NCBI GenBank assembly: GCA_003219225.1
Contig: QHPZ01000186.1
Coordinates: 1-13,238 of the forward strand
Direction of reading: 5' to 3'
Length of the DNA stretch: 13,238 bases
Source of the DNA: Verrucomicrobiota bacterium
GTDB lineage: Bacteria > Verrucomicrobiota > Verrucomicrobiia > Chthoniobacterales > UBA10450
A program made the position numbers and the translations under genes. This document shows positions 5,940 through 13,238 of this stretch, one piece after another (position 1 is the stretch's first letter; each line of letters begins with the position of its first letter). A model generated the notes under the pieces. The model was not told the DNA's origin, ran no database searches, and saw only the letters and a list, made by a program, of their open reading frames with translations.

Positions 5940-7191
5940 AATCCTCGGCACTGATCGGTTGCGCGTCGGCTCGGAGCATGGTCTGCACTCAATGGTGCTG
6001 CAACGCTCCGCCGATCTCGCCAGTTCGAGCTTGAAAACGGGCGATGAAGTGCGCGTCGATTCCAATTACCGCATGGCGCTGGAGATGCTCTCCAGCGCGA
6101 AATCGCAGGAGTATTATCTCGACAGCGTGCCGGAGCTGCCGTGGGAAAAAGTCGGTGGCCAGGAGGCGGCGCTGCAAGCGATCAAAGACGCGATCGAGCT
6201 GCCGCTGTTGCACGCCGATCTTTTCAAAAAATTTCAACATGCTACGCCGAAAGGTTTTCTTCTTTACGGGCCGCCGGGCTGCGGCAAGACGCTCATCGGC
6301 AAGGCGACGGCGTTCAATTTGACCAGACAACTTCGCGAACAGGTTGGCGCGGAGGTGCGCGAATTTTTCATGCACGTCAAAGGCCCGGAAATCCTGAACA
6401 TGTGGGTGGGCGAATCGGAGCGGATGGTGCGCGAAATTTTCGCGACCGCGCGCGAGAAACGAAAGGAAGGCTTCATGCCCTTCGTCTTCATCGACGAAGC
6501 CGAATCGATCCTCGGCACCCGGCGCGCCTCACGTTATTCGAACATTCTTTCCACGCTGGTACCGATGTTCTGCTCCGAGATGGACGGGATCGAGTCGCTC
6601 AATGATGTTGTCATTATTTTGGCCTCCAATCGGGCCGACCTGATTGATCCGGCGATCCTCCGGCCCGGTCGCATCGATCGAAAAATTAAAGTCAATCGCC
6701 CAAACAAACAGGGCGCGCGCGAGATTTATCGGATTTATCTGACCGACGATTTGCCTTACGAAGGCGCGCTCACGAAAGAAAGTGCCGGGATCGGCGAAGC
6801 CATCGAGCGCCTGGTTGATCGCGTGCTCGAACATCAGTTTGCGCGCCGCGAGGAAAACAAGTTCCTCGAAGTCACGTTGCGCAGCGGCCGGAAAGAAATC
6901 CTTTACCGCAGCGATCTGATCAGCGGCGCGATCATCGCATCGATCGTGGAGCGCGCCAAGGCCATGGCCATCAAACGCACCATTTCCACGCAACAGGAAC
7001 ATGGTATCCGCGAGCAGGATTTGTACGCCGCCTTCGACGCCGAGTACAGCGAGAACGATATCTTCCCCCCAGCCGATATGACCGAGGAGTGGCTCAAGCT
7101 CATCGATTACGATCCGGAAAACGTCGTCAAAATTTCGCCCGTCAAACCGATCGGCGATTCGCCATCGCGCCCCGGCTCGGGAGTGATTTGA
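5890..7191 (+). CDS. arc: Proteasome-associated AAA+ ATPase ARC/Mpa, OB and ATPase part
   Basis: ARC/Mpa is a hexameric AAA+ unfoldase that pulls pupylated proteins into the bacterial 20S proteasome. Counting from GTG 5890, residues 1-70 are OB-fold sequence and LPWEKVGGQEAALQ at 83-96 opens the AAA+ module. Walker A is GPPGCGKT at 127-134, the pore loop is NMWVGES at 170-176, Walker B is FVFIDE at 198-203, and ASNRADLIDPAILRPGRID at 245-263 holds sensor 1 and the arginine fingers. All ATPase motifs are intact. The frame is open from at least 5881, and the preceding coding is in another frame (5580-5939), so GTG 5890 is only a possible restart and has no visible ribosome binding site. The C-terminus ends SRPGSGVI and lacks the terminal QYL of mycobacterial Mpa. 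The stop is 17 bases before dop, so the two form one operon. Confidence 0.88.
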   Translation: MGDLGFETAGPVTKITEILGTDRLRVGSEHGLHSMVLQRSADLASSSLKTGDEVRVDSNYRMALEMLSSAKSQEYYLDSVPELPWEKVGGQEAALQAIKDAIELPLLHADLFKKFQHATPKGFLLYGPPGCGKTLIGKATAFNLTRQLREQVGAEVREFFMHVKGPEILNMWVGESERMVREIFATAREKRKEGFMPFVFIDEAESILGTRRASRYSNILSTLVPMFCSEMDGIESLNDVVIILASNRADLIDPAILRPGRIDRKIKVNRPNKQGAREIYRIYLTDDLPYEGALTKESAGIGEAIERLVDRVLEHQFARREENKFLEVTLRSGRKEILYRSDLISGAIIASIVERAKAMAIKRTISTQQEHGIREQDLYAAFDAEYSENDIFPPADMTEEWLKLIDYDPENVVKISPVKPIGDSPSRPGSGVI

Positions 7192-7208
7192 TTGGAATCG
7201 GCCGGCGC

Positions 7209-8693
7209 ATGAAACGCGTCTTCGGACTCGAGACGGAGTACGGCATCACCGTCGATGGTGCGGAGAATGTCGACGTTGTGCACGAGTCGATCGAGCTGGT
7301 GCGGCATTACACCGATCACGGCGCGTTGATGAAATGGGACTACGAGCTGGAGGATCCGCACCTCGACGCGCGCGGCTTTCGCGCCCGGCAACTACTTCAG
7401 GACACCGACGAGTCGGCTTATTACGAGATCGACAAGAACCGGCCGCTCAGTTTCGAAGAAATTAAAAGCGACCTGGTGCTCTCCAATGGCGCGCGTTTTT
7501 ACAACGATCACGCGCACCCGGAATATTCGACGCCAGAATGCACTGCGCTGCACCAGATCGTCGCCCAGGATAAAGCCGGTGAGCGCATCCTGATGGAGTG
7601 CGCGCGGCGCCGAAACCAGAAACTCCCCGCCGGACGCGAAGTGCGGATTTACAAGAACAACACCGATTTTGTGGGCCACAGCTACGGCTGCCACGACAAT
7701 TACCTGATGAGCCGTGAGATTCCCTGGGACCGGCTCGTTGCCGCGATCCTGCCTTTTTTGATCACCCGCCAGATCTTCGCCGGCGCGGGCAAGATGGGCA
7801 TCGAAGCCGAAAGCTCGGCGAGCCAGCCGGGACTCTATCAGATTTCCCAGCGTGCAGATTTTTTCAGCGTCGTTGTGAGCATCGACACGATGAACCGACG
7901 GCCGCTCATCAACACGCGCGACGAGCCGCACGTCGACGCGAGCCGTTACCGCCGGTTTCACGTCATCATCGGCGACTCGAACATGAGCGAATGGGCCACG
8001 GCGATGAAGATCGGCACGACCGCGCTCGTGCTCGATTTGATCGAACGCGGCGCGGCGCCGCAGCTCGAAATCGCGCAGCCGGTTGATGCAAACAAATCGA
8101 TCAGCCGCGATCAAACCTACGATTGGATCATCGAACTAAAGGACGGCCGCAAGATTTCCGCCATCGACGTGCAGCGAATTTATCTCCGCGCCGCGACAAA
8201 GCTGGAACGGTCGGAGGACCAGTTCAATACGACGGACGAAGATCGACAATGGGTTTTGCAGGAATGGGAAAACGTCCTCAATGATCTGGAGCGCGATCCA
8301 ATGTCTGCCCGCGACCGGGTCGATTGGGCGGCAAAGAAGTTTCTGCTCGACGCGTTACAGGAGGAGGAAAAACTTTCCTGGGGCGATCCGTGGCTGCAGG
8401 CGATCGACCTCGAATATCACAATGTCGATCTTGAACGCGGCCTTTACTACGAGCTTGTCCGGCAAGGCGCGATTCGGCGCGTCGTCAGCGAGGACGATAT
8501 CAAGCTGGCTATTTTCACTCCTCCGGAAACAACGCGCGCGTTTTTTCGTGGTCGCTCGGTCGCGCGCTTCAACGACGAGATCGCTTCGATCCAATGGGAC
8601 GAGATCGTGTTCGCGCACAATTCACAGAGCCGCCGCGTCGCTCACGGTAAAGATTTCAACGAATTCATGGCCGCCGTGAGCGCGATCGATTGA
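7209..8693 (+). CDS. dop: Pup deamidase/depupylase Dop
   Basis: Dop deamidates the C-terminal Gln of Pup where needed and removes Pup from modified lysines. The 494-residue protein starts MKRVFGLETEYGI, with the metal-binding Glu residues of the glutamine-synthetase-like fold (E8, E10). MKWDYELEDPHLDARGF at 41-57 and the following insertion to about residue 88 correspond to the Dop-specific region and loop and distinguish it from the ligase PafA. GARFYNDHAHPEYS at 94-107 holds the catalytic Asp (D100). Other shared motifs are YKNNTDFVGHSYGCHDNYLMSR, LINTRDEPH, YRRFHVIIGDSNMSE and PPETTRAFFRG. ATG 7209 is chosen because homology begins there, although the frame is open upstream. The product appears intact, unlike the ATPase upstream. 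No pup, prcA, prcB or pafA follows; convergent glgP is next. Confidence 0.93.
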   Translation: MKRVFGLETEYGITVDGAENVDVVHESIELVRHYTDHGALMKWDYELEDPHLDARGFRARQLLQDTDESAYYEIDKNRPLSFEEIKSDLVLSNGARFYNDHAHPEYSTPECTALHQIVAQDKAGERILMECARRRNQKLPAGREVRIYKNNTDFVGHSYGCHDNYLMSREIPWDRLVAAILPFLITRQIFAGAGKMGIEAESSASQPGLYQISQRADFFSVVVSIDTMNRRPLINTRDEPHVDASRYRRFHVIIGDSNMSEWATAMKIGTTALVLDLIERGAAPQLEIAQPVDANKSISRDQTYDWIIELKDGRKISAIDVQRIYLRAATKLERSEDQFNTTDEDRQWVLQEWENVLNDLERDPMSARDRVDWAAKKFLLDALQEEEKLSWGDPWLQAIDLEYHNVDLERGLYYELVRQGAIRRVVSEDDIKLAIFTPPETTRAFFRGRSVARFNDEIASIQWDEIVFAHNSQSRRVAHGKDFNEFMAAVSAID

Positions 8694-8704
8694 TTATTTG
8701 TAGC

Positions 8705-8723
8705 CGCGGCCCTGTGGGCCGCG
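8705..8723. repeat. GC-rich palindrome between dop and glgP
   Basis: CGCGGCCC (8705-8712) and GGGCCGCG (8716-8723) form a perfect 8-bp stem around TGT. It lies in the 57-base gap between the converging dop and glgP genes. No T-run follows on either strand, so it is not a classical intrinsic terminator; a REP-like element or a simple transcription-damping hairpin are both possible. Confidence 0.55.
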
Positions 8724-8750
8724 CGGTGGCACAGCGTCGCGAATACAGAC

Positions 8751-11306
8751 TTACGACCACGTGATCAAACGCAGCTCGTGCGTTTGCATCAGGTGAGGGT
8801 GGGTCGGCACCACACGCACGCTAAAGCCGTAGGCACCGCTTTCGGTCGCGGGCACTGAGCCGTGGTAGAGATAATTACCATTACCATCGATCTGGCTGCT
8901 TTGATCGAGCACGGTCGCGGTCGGATTGCGGATGCCGCCGTTATCGGCTTCGCCGTGATACGCTTCGACGCACACGTGTTTCGGATCGACTGCGCCAAGA
9001 TGAATGCGCGCACTAATCTGCAATTGTTCGCCAACCGAAATATTTTGCCGATCAGCATTGCCGACTTGCACTTCCTGGATCCGCACCTGCGGCCAATCCT
9101 TGCGCATCCGCGCTTTCCACTGGCTCAGCTCGGTGGCGGCGGTGCAACTGTCGCGGGCAAAGTCCTCGTGTGATCGCGCAGCACGAATGTAAAGACGCTC
9201 GGTGTATTCCTTCACCATCCGGTGAGTGTTGAATGCCGGCGTGACGCTGCGGATTGATTCGCGCATCAGTTGCAGCCACGCGAGCGGGAGTTTGCCGTCC
9301 GGCTTGGCGTAGTAGAGCGGGATGATTTGGTTTTCGAGCAACTGATAAAGACTGCTCGCGTCCACTTCGTTTTGAAATTCGATCGTGCCGTTGTCGATCT
9401 CCGGCCCGATCGCCCAGCCGTTGTTGCCGTTGAAACCTTCGCGCCACCAACCATCGAGTACGCTGAGGTTGATCCCGGCGTTGGGCGCGGCTTTCATCCC
9501 GCTCGTGCCGCTCGCTTCCAGCGGACGCAACGGATGATTCAACCAAAGATCGACACCCTGGAGTAAACGGCGTGCGATGTAGCTGTCGTAGTCCTCGACA
9601 AACACGACCCGATTCTCAAAGCCGGCTTCCCGGCTGAACTTGTAAACCTCCTGAATCAGCGCCTTGCCGCCTTCGTCGCGCGGATGCGCTTTGCCGGCGA
9701 AAATAAATTGCACCGGTCGCGTCGTGTCGTGGAGCAATTTCTGCAATCGCTCCTTGTCGCTAAACAAAAGCGCGCCACGCTTGTAAGTCGCAAAGCGCCG
9801 GGCGAAACCAATCGTCAATATTTCCGGGTCGAGGATTTGATTAACGCTGCGGATCGCTTCCGGCGATTCGCCCAGGCGTTCGCGCCGGCGGCGCAGCCGT
9901 TCGCGGACGAACTCGATCAGCCGCAGCTTCAGGTGCTGGTGCGTGTCCCAAAGTTGCGCGTCCGGGATGTCCATCACGCGCCGCCAGAAATCCGGTTCGG
10001 TCAGGTTTTCCTCCCAATCGCCGAGATATTTGCGGTAGAGCGCGGAAAACTCCGGCGCCATCCAAGTCTTGGTGTGAATGCCATTGGTGATGCTGGTGAT
10101 CGGCACTTCCTCCACCGGCACACCGGCCCAGACATCTTTCCAGAGGGCGCGGCTCACTTCGCCGTGCAATTTGCTCACCGCGTTCGTGTGCCGGCTTAAG
10201 CGTAGCGCGAGGATGGTCATGCTGAAGGCGTCGGCTGGATCGACACTCGCCTGACCGAAGCGGAAAAGTTCGTCGAATGGAATGCCGAGTTCCTTGGCGA
10301 ACCCGCCGAAATATTTCCGCATCATCTCGCGCGAGAACGAATCGTTGCCCGCCGGCACCGGCGTGTGGGTGGTGAAAACGTTCGCCGCCGCGACCAGTTG
10401 GAGCGCAGAGTAAAAATCCAGCTTCTTCTCGACGACGTGGAGCCGGATGCGCTCGAGCGCGAGAAACGCCGAGTGGCCTTCGTTCATGTGGAACACTTCC
10501 GCTTCGATTCCGAGCGCGCTCAGCGCTTTCACTCCGCCAATACCGAGCACGATCTCCTGGCGCATCCGCATTTCCAGGTCGCCGCCATAAAGCTCGGCGG
10601 TAATGAGACGGTCCTCGGCGCTGTTTTCCGGCGTATCGGTATCGAGCAGGTAAAGCGGGACGCGCCCGACCTGCAGTTGCCAGACCTTGGCGAACACGTC
10701 GCGATCCAAAATCCGCACCGGGACGAGCAGTTTCGTGTCGCCGCGGCGCACTTCGCGGATCGGCAGATGATGAAAATTCTGGTTCAGATTAATCGCCTGC
10801 TGCACACCGTCCTTGTCGATCTCCTGCTTGAAATAACCGTGGCGATAGAGCAGACCAATCGCGACGAAGTTCAGATCGAGATCGCTCGCCGATTTGCAGT
10901 GGTCGCCCGCCAGAATGCCGAGGCCGCCAGAATAATTCGGGATCGACTCGTGAAAACCGAACTCAGCCGAGAAATAGGCGACTGGCTTTTTGATCGCGCT
11001 GCCCGCGCCGACCTTTCCGTAAGTGTCCTTGCGCCCAAGATATTTTTCGAACGCCTCGAACACCTGCTTCAGCTCGCGCACAAAAGCTTTGTCCTGTGCC
11101 AGCTCTTCCAGGCGCGCCTGCCGCGACAGCTGCAGCATCCGCACCGGATTATGGTTCGTCCGGTTCCAAAGCTCGGGGTCGAGATGCCGGAACAGCCGCC
11201 GCGCTGCCGGCTCCCACGTCCACCAAAGATTGAAACTCATCTCCCGCAGCGGCTCCAGCCCCGGCGGCAGCGTCGGCATCACATTGTAAATCTGGAACGT
11301 CGGCAT
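8751..11306 (-). CDS. glgP: Alpha-glucan (glycogen/maltodextrin) phosphorylase
   Basis: The enzyme releases glucose 1-phosphate from alpha-1,4-glucans using pyridoxal phosphate. The 851-residue length and the N-terminal MSFNLWWTWEPAARRLF block (a DUF3417-type region, about residues 1-115) identify the bacterial and archaeal alpha-glucan phosphorylase branch rather than the classical GlgP/MalP type. Core motifs include PVAYFSAEFGFHESIPNYSGGLGILAGDH, FHMNEGHSAFL, TTHTPVPAGNDSF, and RPLEASGTSGMKAAPNAG, in which K605 is the expected PLP lysine. A C-terminal beta-rich region (about 745-851) follows the catalytic part. ATG 11306 starts at the usual family position. The gene diverges from the acetate transporter gene across a 167-base gap and converges on dop. 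No other glycogen gene is adjacent. Confidence 0.95.
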   Translation of the reverse strand: MPTFQIYNVMPTLPPGLEPLREMSFNLWWTWEPAARRLFRHLDPELWNRTNHNPVRMLQLSRQARLEELAQDKAFVRELKQVFEAFEKYLGRKDTYGKVGAGSAIKKPVAYFSAEFGFHESIPNYSGGLGILAGDHCKSASDLDLNFVAIGLLYRHGYFKQEIDKDGVQQAINLNQNFHHLPIREVRRGDTKLLVPVRILDRDVFAKVWQLQVGRVPLYLLDTDTPENSAEDRLITAELYGGDLEMRMRQEIVLGIGGVKALSALGIEAEVFHMNEGHSAFLALERIRLHVVEKKLDFYSALQLVAAANVFTTHTPVPAGNDSFSREMMRKYFGGFAKELGIPFDELFRFGQASVDPADAFSMTILALRLSRHTNAVSKLHGEVSRALWKDVWAGVPVEEVPITSITNGIHTKTWMAPEFSALYRKYLGDWEENLTEPDFWRRVMDIPDAQLWDTHQHLKLRLIEFVRERLRRRRERLGESPEAIRSVNQILDPEILTIGFARRFATYKRGALLFSDKERLQKLLHDTTRPVQFIFAGKAHPRDEGGKALIQEVYKFSREAGFENRVVFVEDYDSYIARRLLQGVDLWLNHPLRPLEASGTSGMKAAPNAGINLSVLDGWWREGFNGNNGWAIGPEIDNGTIEFQNEVDASSLYQLLENQIIPLYYAKPDGKLPLAWLQLMRESIRSVTPAFNTHRMVKEYTERLYIRAARSHEDFARDSCTAATELSQWKARMRKDWPQVRIQEVQVGNADRQNISVGEQLQISARIHLGAVDPKHVCVEAYHGEADNGGIRNPTATVLDQSSQIDGNGNYLYHGSVPATESGAYGFSVRVVPTHPHLMQTHELRLITWS

Positions 11307-11473
11307 GCTTGGGAATTCGAGCGGGATTTAATCAGGAAAAGCCAAAGCGGCAAGTCGATGGGGTGAATTCTCGATCTTTTACGGCTTCTCTGGTGCATAA
11401 GCCGCGCCACTCGGCATTAGCATTGACATGCAGACGCATCGGCGGGCAAAAGAAGTGACAGAGGCGAAAGCGT

Positions 11474-12034
11474 ATGAACGAATCCGTTACTCAGATCAAA
11501 GACACGACAGCGAACCCGGCTCCGCTCGGGCTCAATTTTCACAATGCCGGGTTTTACGAATTGAACAGCATGATTTTGGCGATGGGAATTTGTTACGGCG
11601 GCATCGCCCAAATCATTGCCGGGATCATGGAATGGCGGAAGAACAACACCTTCGCCGCGACGGCGTTTATTTCTTACGGCCTGTTCTGGGAGTCGCTCGT
11701 GACGATGATCATCCTGACAAAACTCGGCTGGGGCGCGGCCTCTAATGAGAAAGCGATGGCAGCTTACCTGGCGATGTGGGGCCTGTTCACCGCGGTGATG
11801 TTTATCGGCACGCTGCGCCTGCATGTCGCCGGTCAGGTCGTTTTCGGTTCGCTGACGATTCTCTTCTTTATGCTGGCGATCGGCGATTACACCGGCGCAG
11901 GCCCCGGATTCAAACATTTCACCGGCTGGGAAGGCATCTTCTGCGGGTTCTCCGCGATCTATGCCGGCCTTGCGCAGCTGCTGAACGAACTCTATGGCAG
12001 AGTCATCCTGCCGCTCGGCCTGATCAGCAAATAA
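11474..12034 (+). CDS. satP: Acetate uptake transporter, SatP/YaaH (GPR1/FUN34) family
   Basis: A 186-residue integral membrane protein with the signature NPAPLGL at 14-20, followed by NAGFYELNSMILAMGICYGGIAQIIAGIMEW. About six hydrophobic segments are visible, ending near ILPLGLI. The family carries acetate and succinate across the inner membrane with protons. GAGG at 11461-11464 sits 9 bases before ATG 11474 and fixes the start. A TTGACA hexamer occurs at 11423-11428, but no convincing -10 follows at the right spacing, so the promoter is unresolved. The gene ends 4 bases before the stop of convergent recN. Confidence 0.92.
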   Translation: MNESVTQIKDTTANPAPLGLNFHNAGFYELNSMILAMGICYGGIAQIIAGIMEWRKNNTFAATAFISYGLFWESLVTMIILTKLGWGAASNEKAMAAYLAMWGLFTAVMFIGTLRLHVAGQVVFGSLTILFFMLAIGDYTGAGPGFKHFTGWEGIFCGFSAIYAGLAQLLNELYGRVILPLGLISK

Positions 12035-12038
12035 TTTA

Positions 12039-13238
12039 CTAAAGCAGGAACGCAGGAAAGAATTTCACTAGCCAGCAGATCCGCAAAACCTTCATTGCGT
12101 CGGCTTCCTGCTTTCCTGCTTTGGCGAGCTTGAGCGCGGAATCGGTTTTGCCGCCAAGCATGCGAGCGATTTCTTCCTGGCGCGCTTCGGCCGTGACCTC
12201 GTGGAGCCTGGAGTAAGTGCGGCCGCGCACGACGTCTTTGGTCACGACGAACTGCGATGAACCGGCGGCGGCGACCTGCGGCAGATGGGTGATGCAAATC
12301 ACCTGGTGATCGCGCCCGAGCGTTCGCATCTTTGCACCGACGGCATGCGCGATTTCGCCGCCGACATTGGTGTCGATTTCGTCGAACACCAGCAGCGGAA
12401 TCGCATCGTGCTCTGCAAGCGCGGATTTGATCGCGAGCATCAGGCGCGAGATTTCGCCGCTCGAGGCAATTGCGCGCAGCGGTTTCAACGGTTCGCCGGG
12501 ATTCGGCGAGAAGAGCAGCTCGACCGAATCGAGCCCGCTCGGGCGCGGTTCGTCGAGCGCCGAAAGTTTCGCTTCGAACTCCGATTGGCGGAAGCCAAGA
12601 TCGACAAGGTTGTCTCGAATCGTTGCGGAAAGTTTCGGCGCAGTTTTCATTCGCAGCTTTCGCAGCGCGAGGCGCTCCAGCTCCGCGTCGCGTCCTTCGA
12701 TTTTGCGCATCCGCTCGGCGGCGCGCTCGCCAAACGCGATCACCTCGGCAATCGACCCGCCGTACTTGCGCTTCAACGTCTCGAAAAGTGAGACGCGCTG
12801 TTCCAGCGCGGCGAGCTGCGCCGGATCCAGATCCAGCTTTTCCGCGTAATCGGAAAGCGAGCGCGCGATTTCGGAAAGCTCGACTACGCTGGCGGCATGC
12901 GCCGAGGAGAGTTGCGTAACTGAATTGTCGATCTTTTCCAGCTCGCGCAAGAGTCGCTGCGTCTCGCCGAGTTGCGAAAGCACTGCGTCCTCGGCTTCGG
13001 AAAGCTTGTTCGCGACCGCGTTGGCCAGCTCGATCAATCGTTTGCTGTTGCTGGCGAGTTTGTAGCGCGTCTCGATATCTTCTTCCTCGCCGGCAATGAG
13101 ATTGGCGGCGTTGATTTCGCTGATCTGATGCCGCAATAGGTCGAGCTCCTGTTCGCGCGCTGTCTCCGCCGTGTTCAATGCGGCATGTTCCGCCAGCAGT
13201 GTCTGCAATTGGCGATAATGTTTTCGATATTCCTCGCG
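12039..13238 (-). CDS. recN: DNA repair protein RecN (partial, C-terminal two-thirds)
   Basis: RecN is an SMC-like ATPase acting early in double-strand-break repair. The gene enters from the right edge, so its start and Walker A are outside the window; 399 residues are present. The first half is Leu/Glu/Ala-rich coiled coil (for example TAREQELDLLRHQISEINAANL). The C-terminal ATPase head shows LRAIASSGEISRLMLAIKSAL (ABC signature as SSGE), Walker B in LLVFDEIDTNVGG, and CITHLPQVAA (switch histidine). After the family's usual end near ARMLGGKTDSALKLAKA, the protein runs on for about 25 residues to VKFFPAFLL; this tail is encoded by an inverted repeat and has no obvious family counterpart. It converges with satP at 4-base spacing. 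Confidence 0.94.
   Translation of the reverse strand, partial: REEYRKHYRQLQTLLAEHAALNTAETAREQELDLLRHQISEINAANLIAGEEEDIETRYKLASNSKRLIELANAVANKLSEAEDAVLSQLGETQRLLRELEKIDNSVTQLSSAHAASVVELSEIARSLSDYAEKLDLDPAQLAALEQRVSLFETLKRKYGGSIAEVIAFGERAAERMRKIEGRDAELERLALRKLRMKTAPKLSATIRDNLVDLGFRQSEFEAKLSALDEPRPSGLDSVELLFSPNPGEPLKPLRAIASSGEISRLMLAIKSALAEHDAIPLLVFDEIDTNVGGEIAHAVGAKMRTLGRDHQVICITHLPQVAAAGSSQFVVTKDVVRGRTYSRLHEVTAEARQEEIARMLGGKTDSALKLAKAGKQEADAMKVLRICWLVKFFPAFLL
12041..12122. repeat. Inverted repeat forming the 3' end of recN
   Basis: Arms at 12041-12058 and 12105-12122 are complementary at 17 of 18 positions (each contains GCAGGAA twice or its complement), separated by 46 bases. The element begins at the recN stop codon and encodes the non-conserved RecN C-terminal tail. 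Lying between convergent satP and recN, it could also fold in both transcripts and act as a bidirectional 3' structure. Each arm is itself a tandem of a short GCAGGAA-type unit. Confidence 0.65.

Noticed and set aside
5580..7191. Programmed ribosomal frameshifting as an explanation for the split ARC gene.
   Set aside because: No slippery heptamer is evident at 5870-5885, and frameshifting would not restore the missing OB-fold segment.
7392..8114. Long minus-strand open frame opposite dop (240 codons).
   Set aside because: It is the antisense shadow of a well-conserved gene; its translation shows no recognisable motif, and long antisense frames are common in GC-rich coding DNA.
10365..11366. 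Long plus-strand open frame of 333 codons opposite glgP.
   Set aside because: The minus strand encodes a complete, motif-rich phosphorylase; the plus-strand translation is Arg/Glu/His-rich without family resemblance.
11423..11451. TTGACA at 11423 as a satP promoter.
   Set aside because: At 16-18 base spacing the bases around 11446 do not resemble a -10 element, so it is not listed as a promoter.

Overview
The window reads as a gene-dense, GC-rich (roughly 60% by eye) bacterial chromosome segment with ordinary housekeeping genes on both strands and very short intergenic gaps. The taxon is inferred, not proven. A Pup-proteasome type ATPase beside a depupylase outside the usual actinobacterial gene order, a bacterial squalene-synthase-like enzyme coupled to an exported DUF362 protein, and scattered REP-like palindromes together suggest a soil verrucomicrobial genome (Chthoniobacterales-like). 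No rRNA, CRISPR array, insertion sequence, integrase or phage gene was seen.

Left part (1-5224): the 5' end of a YciA-type acyl-CoA thioesterase gene (minus) lies downstream of queA (minus), probably in one operon. A cloverleaf-like REP doublet separates queA from a divergent family 4 Fe-S uracil-DNA glycosylase gene (plus). That gene converges with a squalene/phytoene synthase gene (minus), which is translationally coupled (GTGA overlap) to an upstream exported DUF362 gene. hemW (plus) starts head-to-head with the DUF362 gene.

Middle (5225-8750): a tRNA-Asp(GTC) gene on the minus strand with its own promoter, then a sigma70-like promoter driving a Pup-proteasome-type pair: an ARC/Mpa AAA+ ATPase and Dop (depupylase/deamidase). 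The ARC gene is broken. Its N-terminal coiled-coil and OB start is in one frame; the rest of the OB region and the AAA+ domain is in another. Roughly 25 residues expected at the junction are missing. No pup, prcA, prcB or pafA follows dop; instead there is a GC-rich palindrome and then convergent glgP. The pupylation locus here is therefore incomplete and possibly decaying, or the break is an assembly error.

Right part (8751-13238): alpha-glucan phosphorylase (minus), divergent from a SatP/YaaH-family acetate transporter (plus), which converges at 4 bp spacing with the C-terminal two-thirds of recN (minus, running off the right edge).

The most unusual non-coding signals are a roughly 30-bp palindrome present in two neighbouring protein genes (queA and the glycosylase gene) in different reading frames, a second perfect GC-rich hairpin touching one copy, and an inverted repeat forming the 3' end of recN. 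These look like small palindromic elements inserted into coding sequence at tolerant sites.
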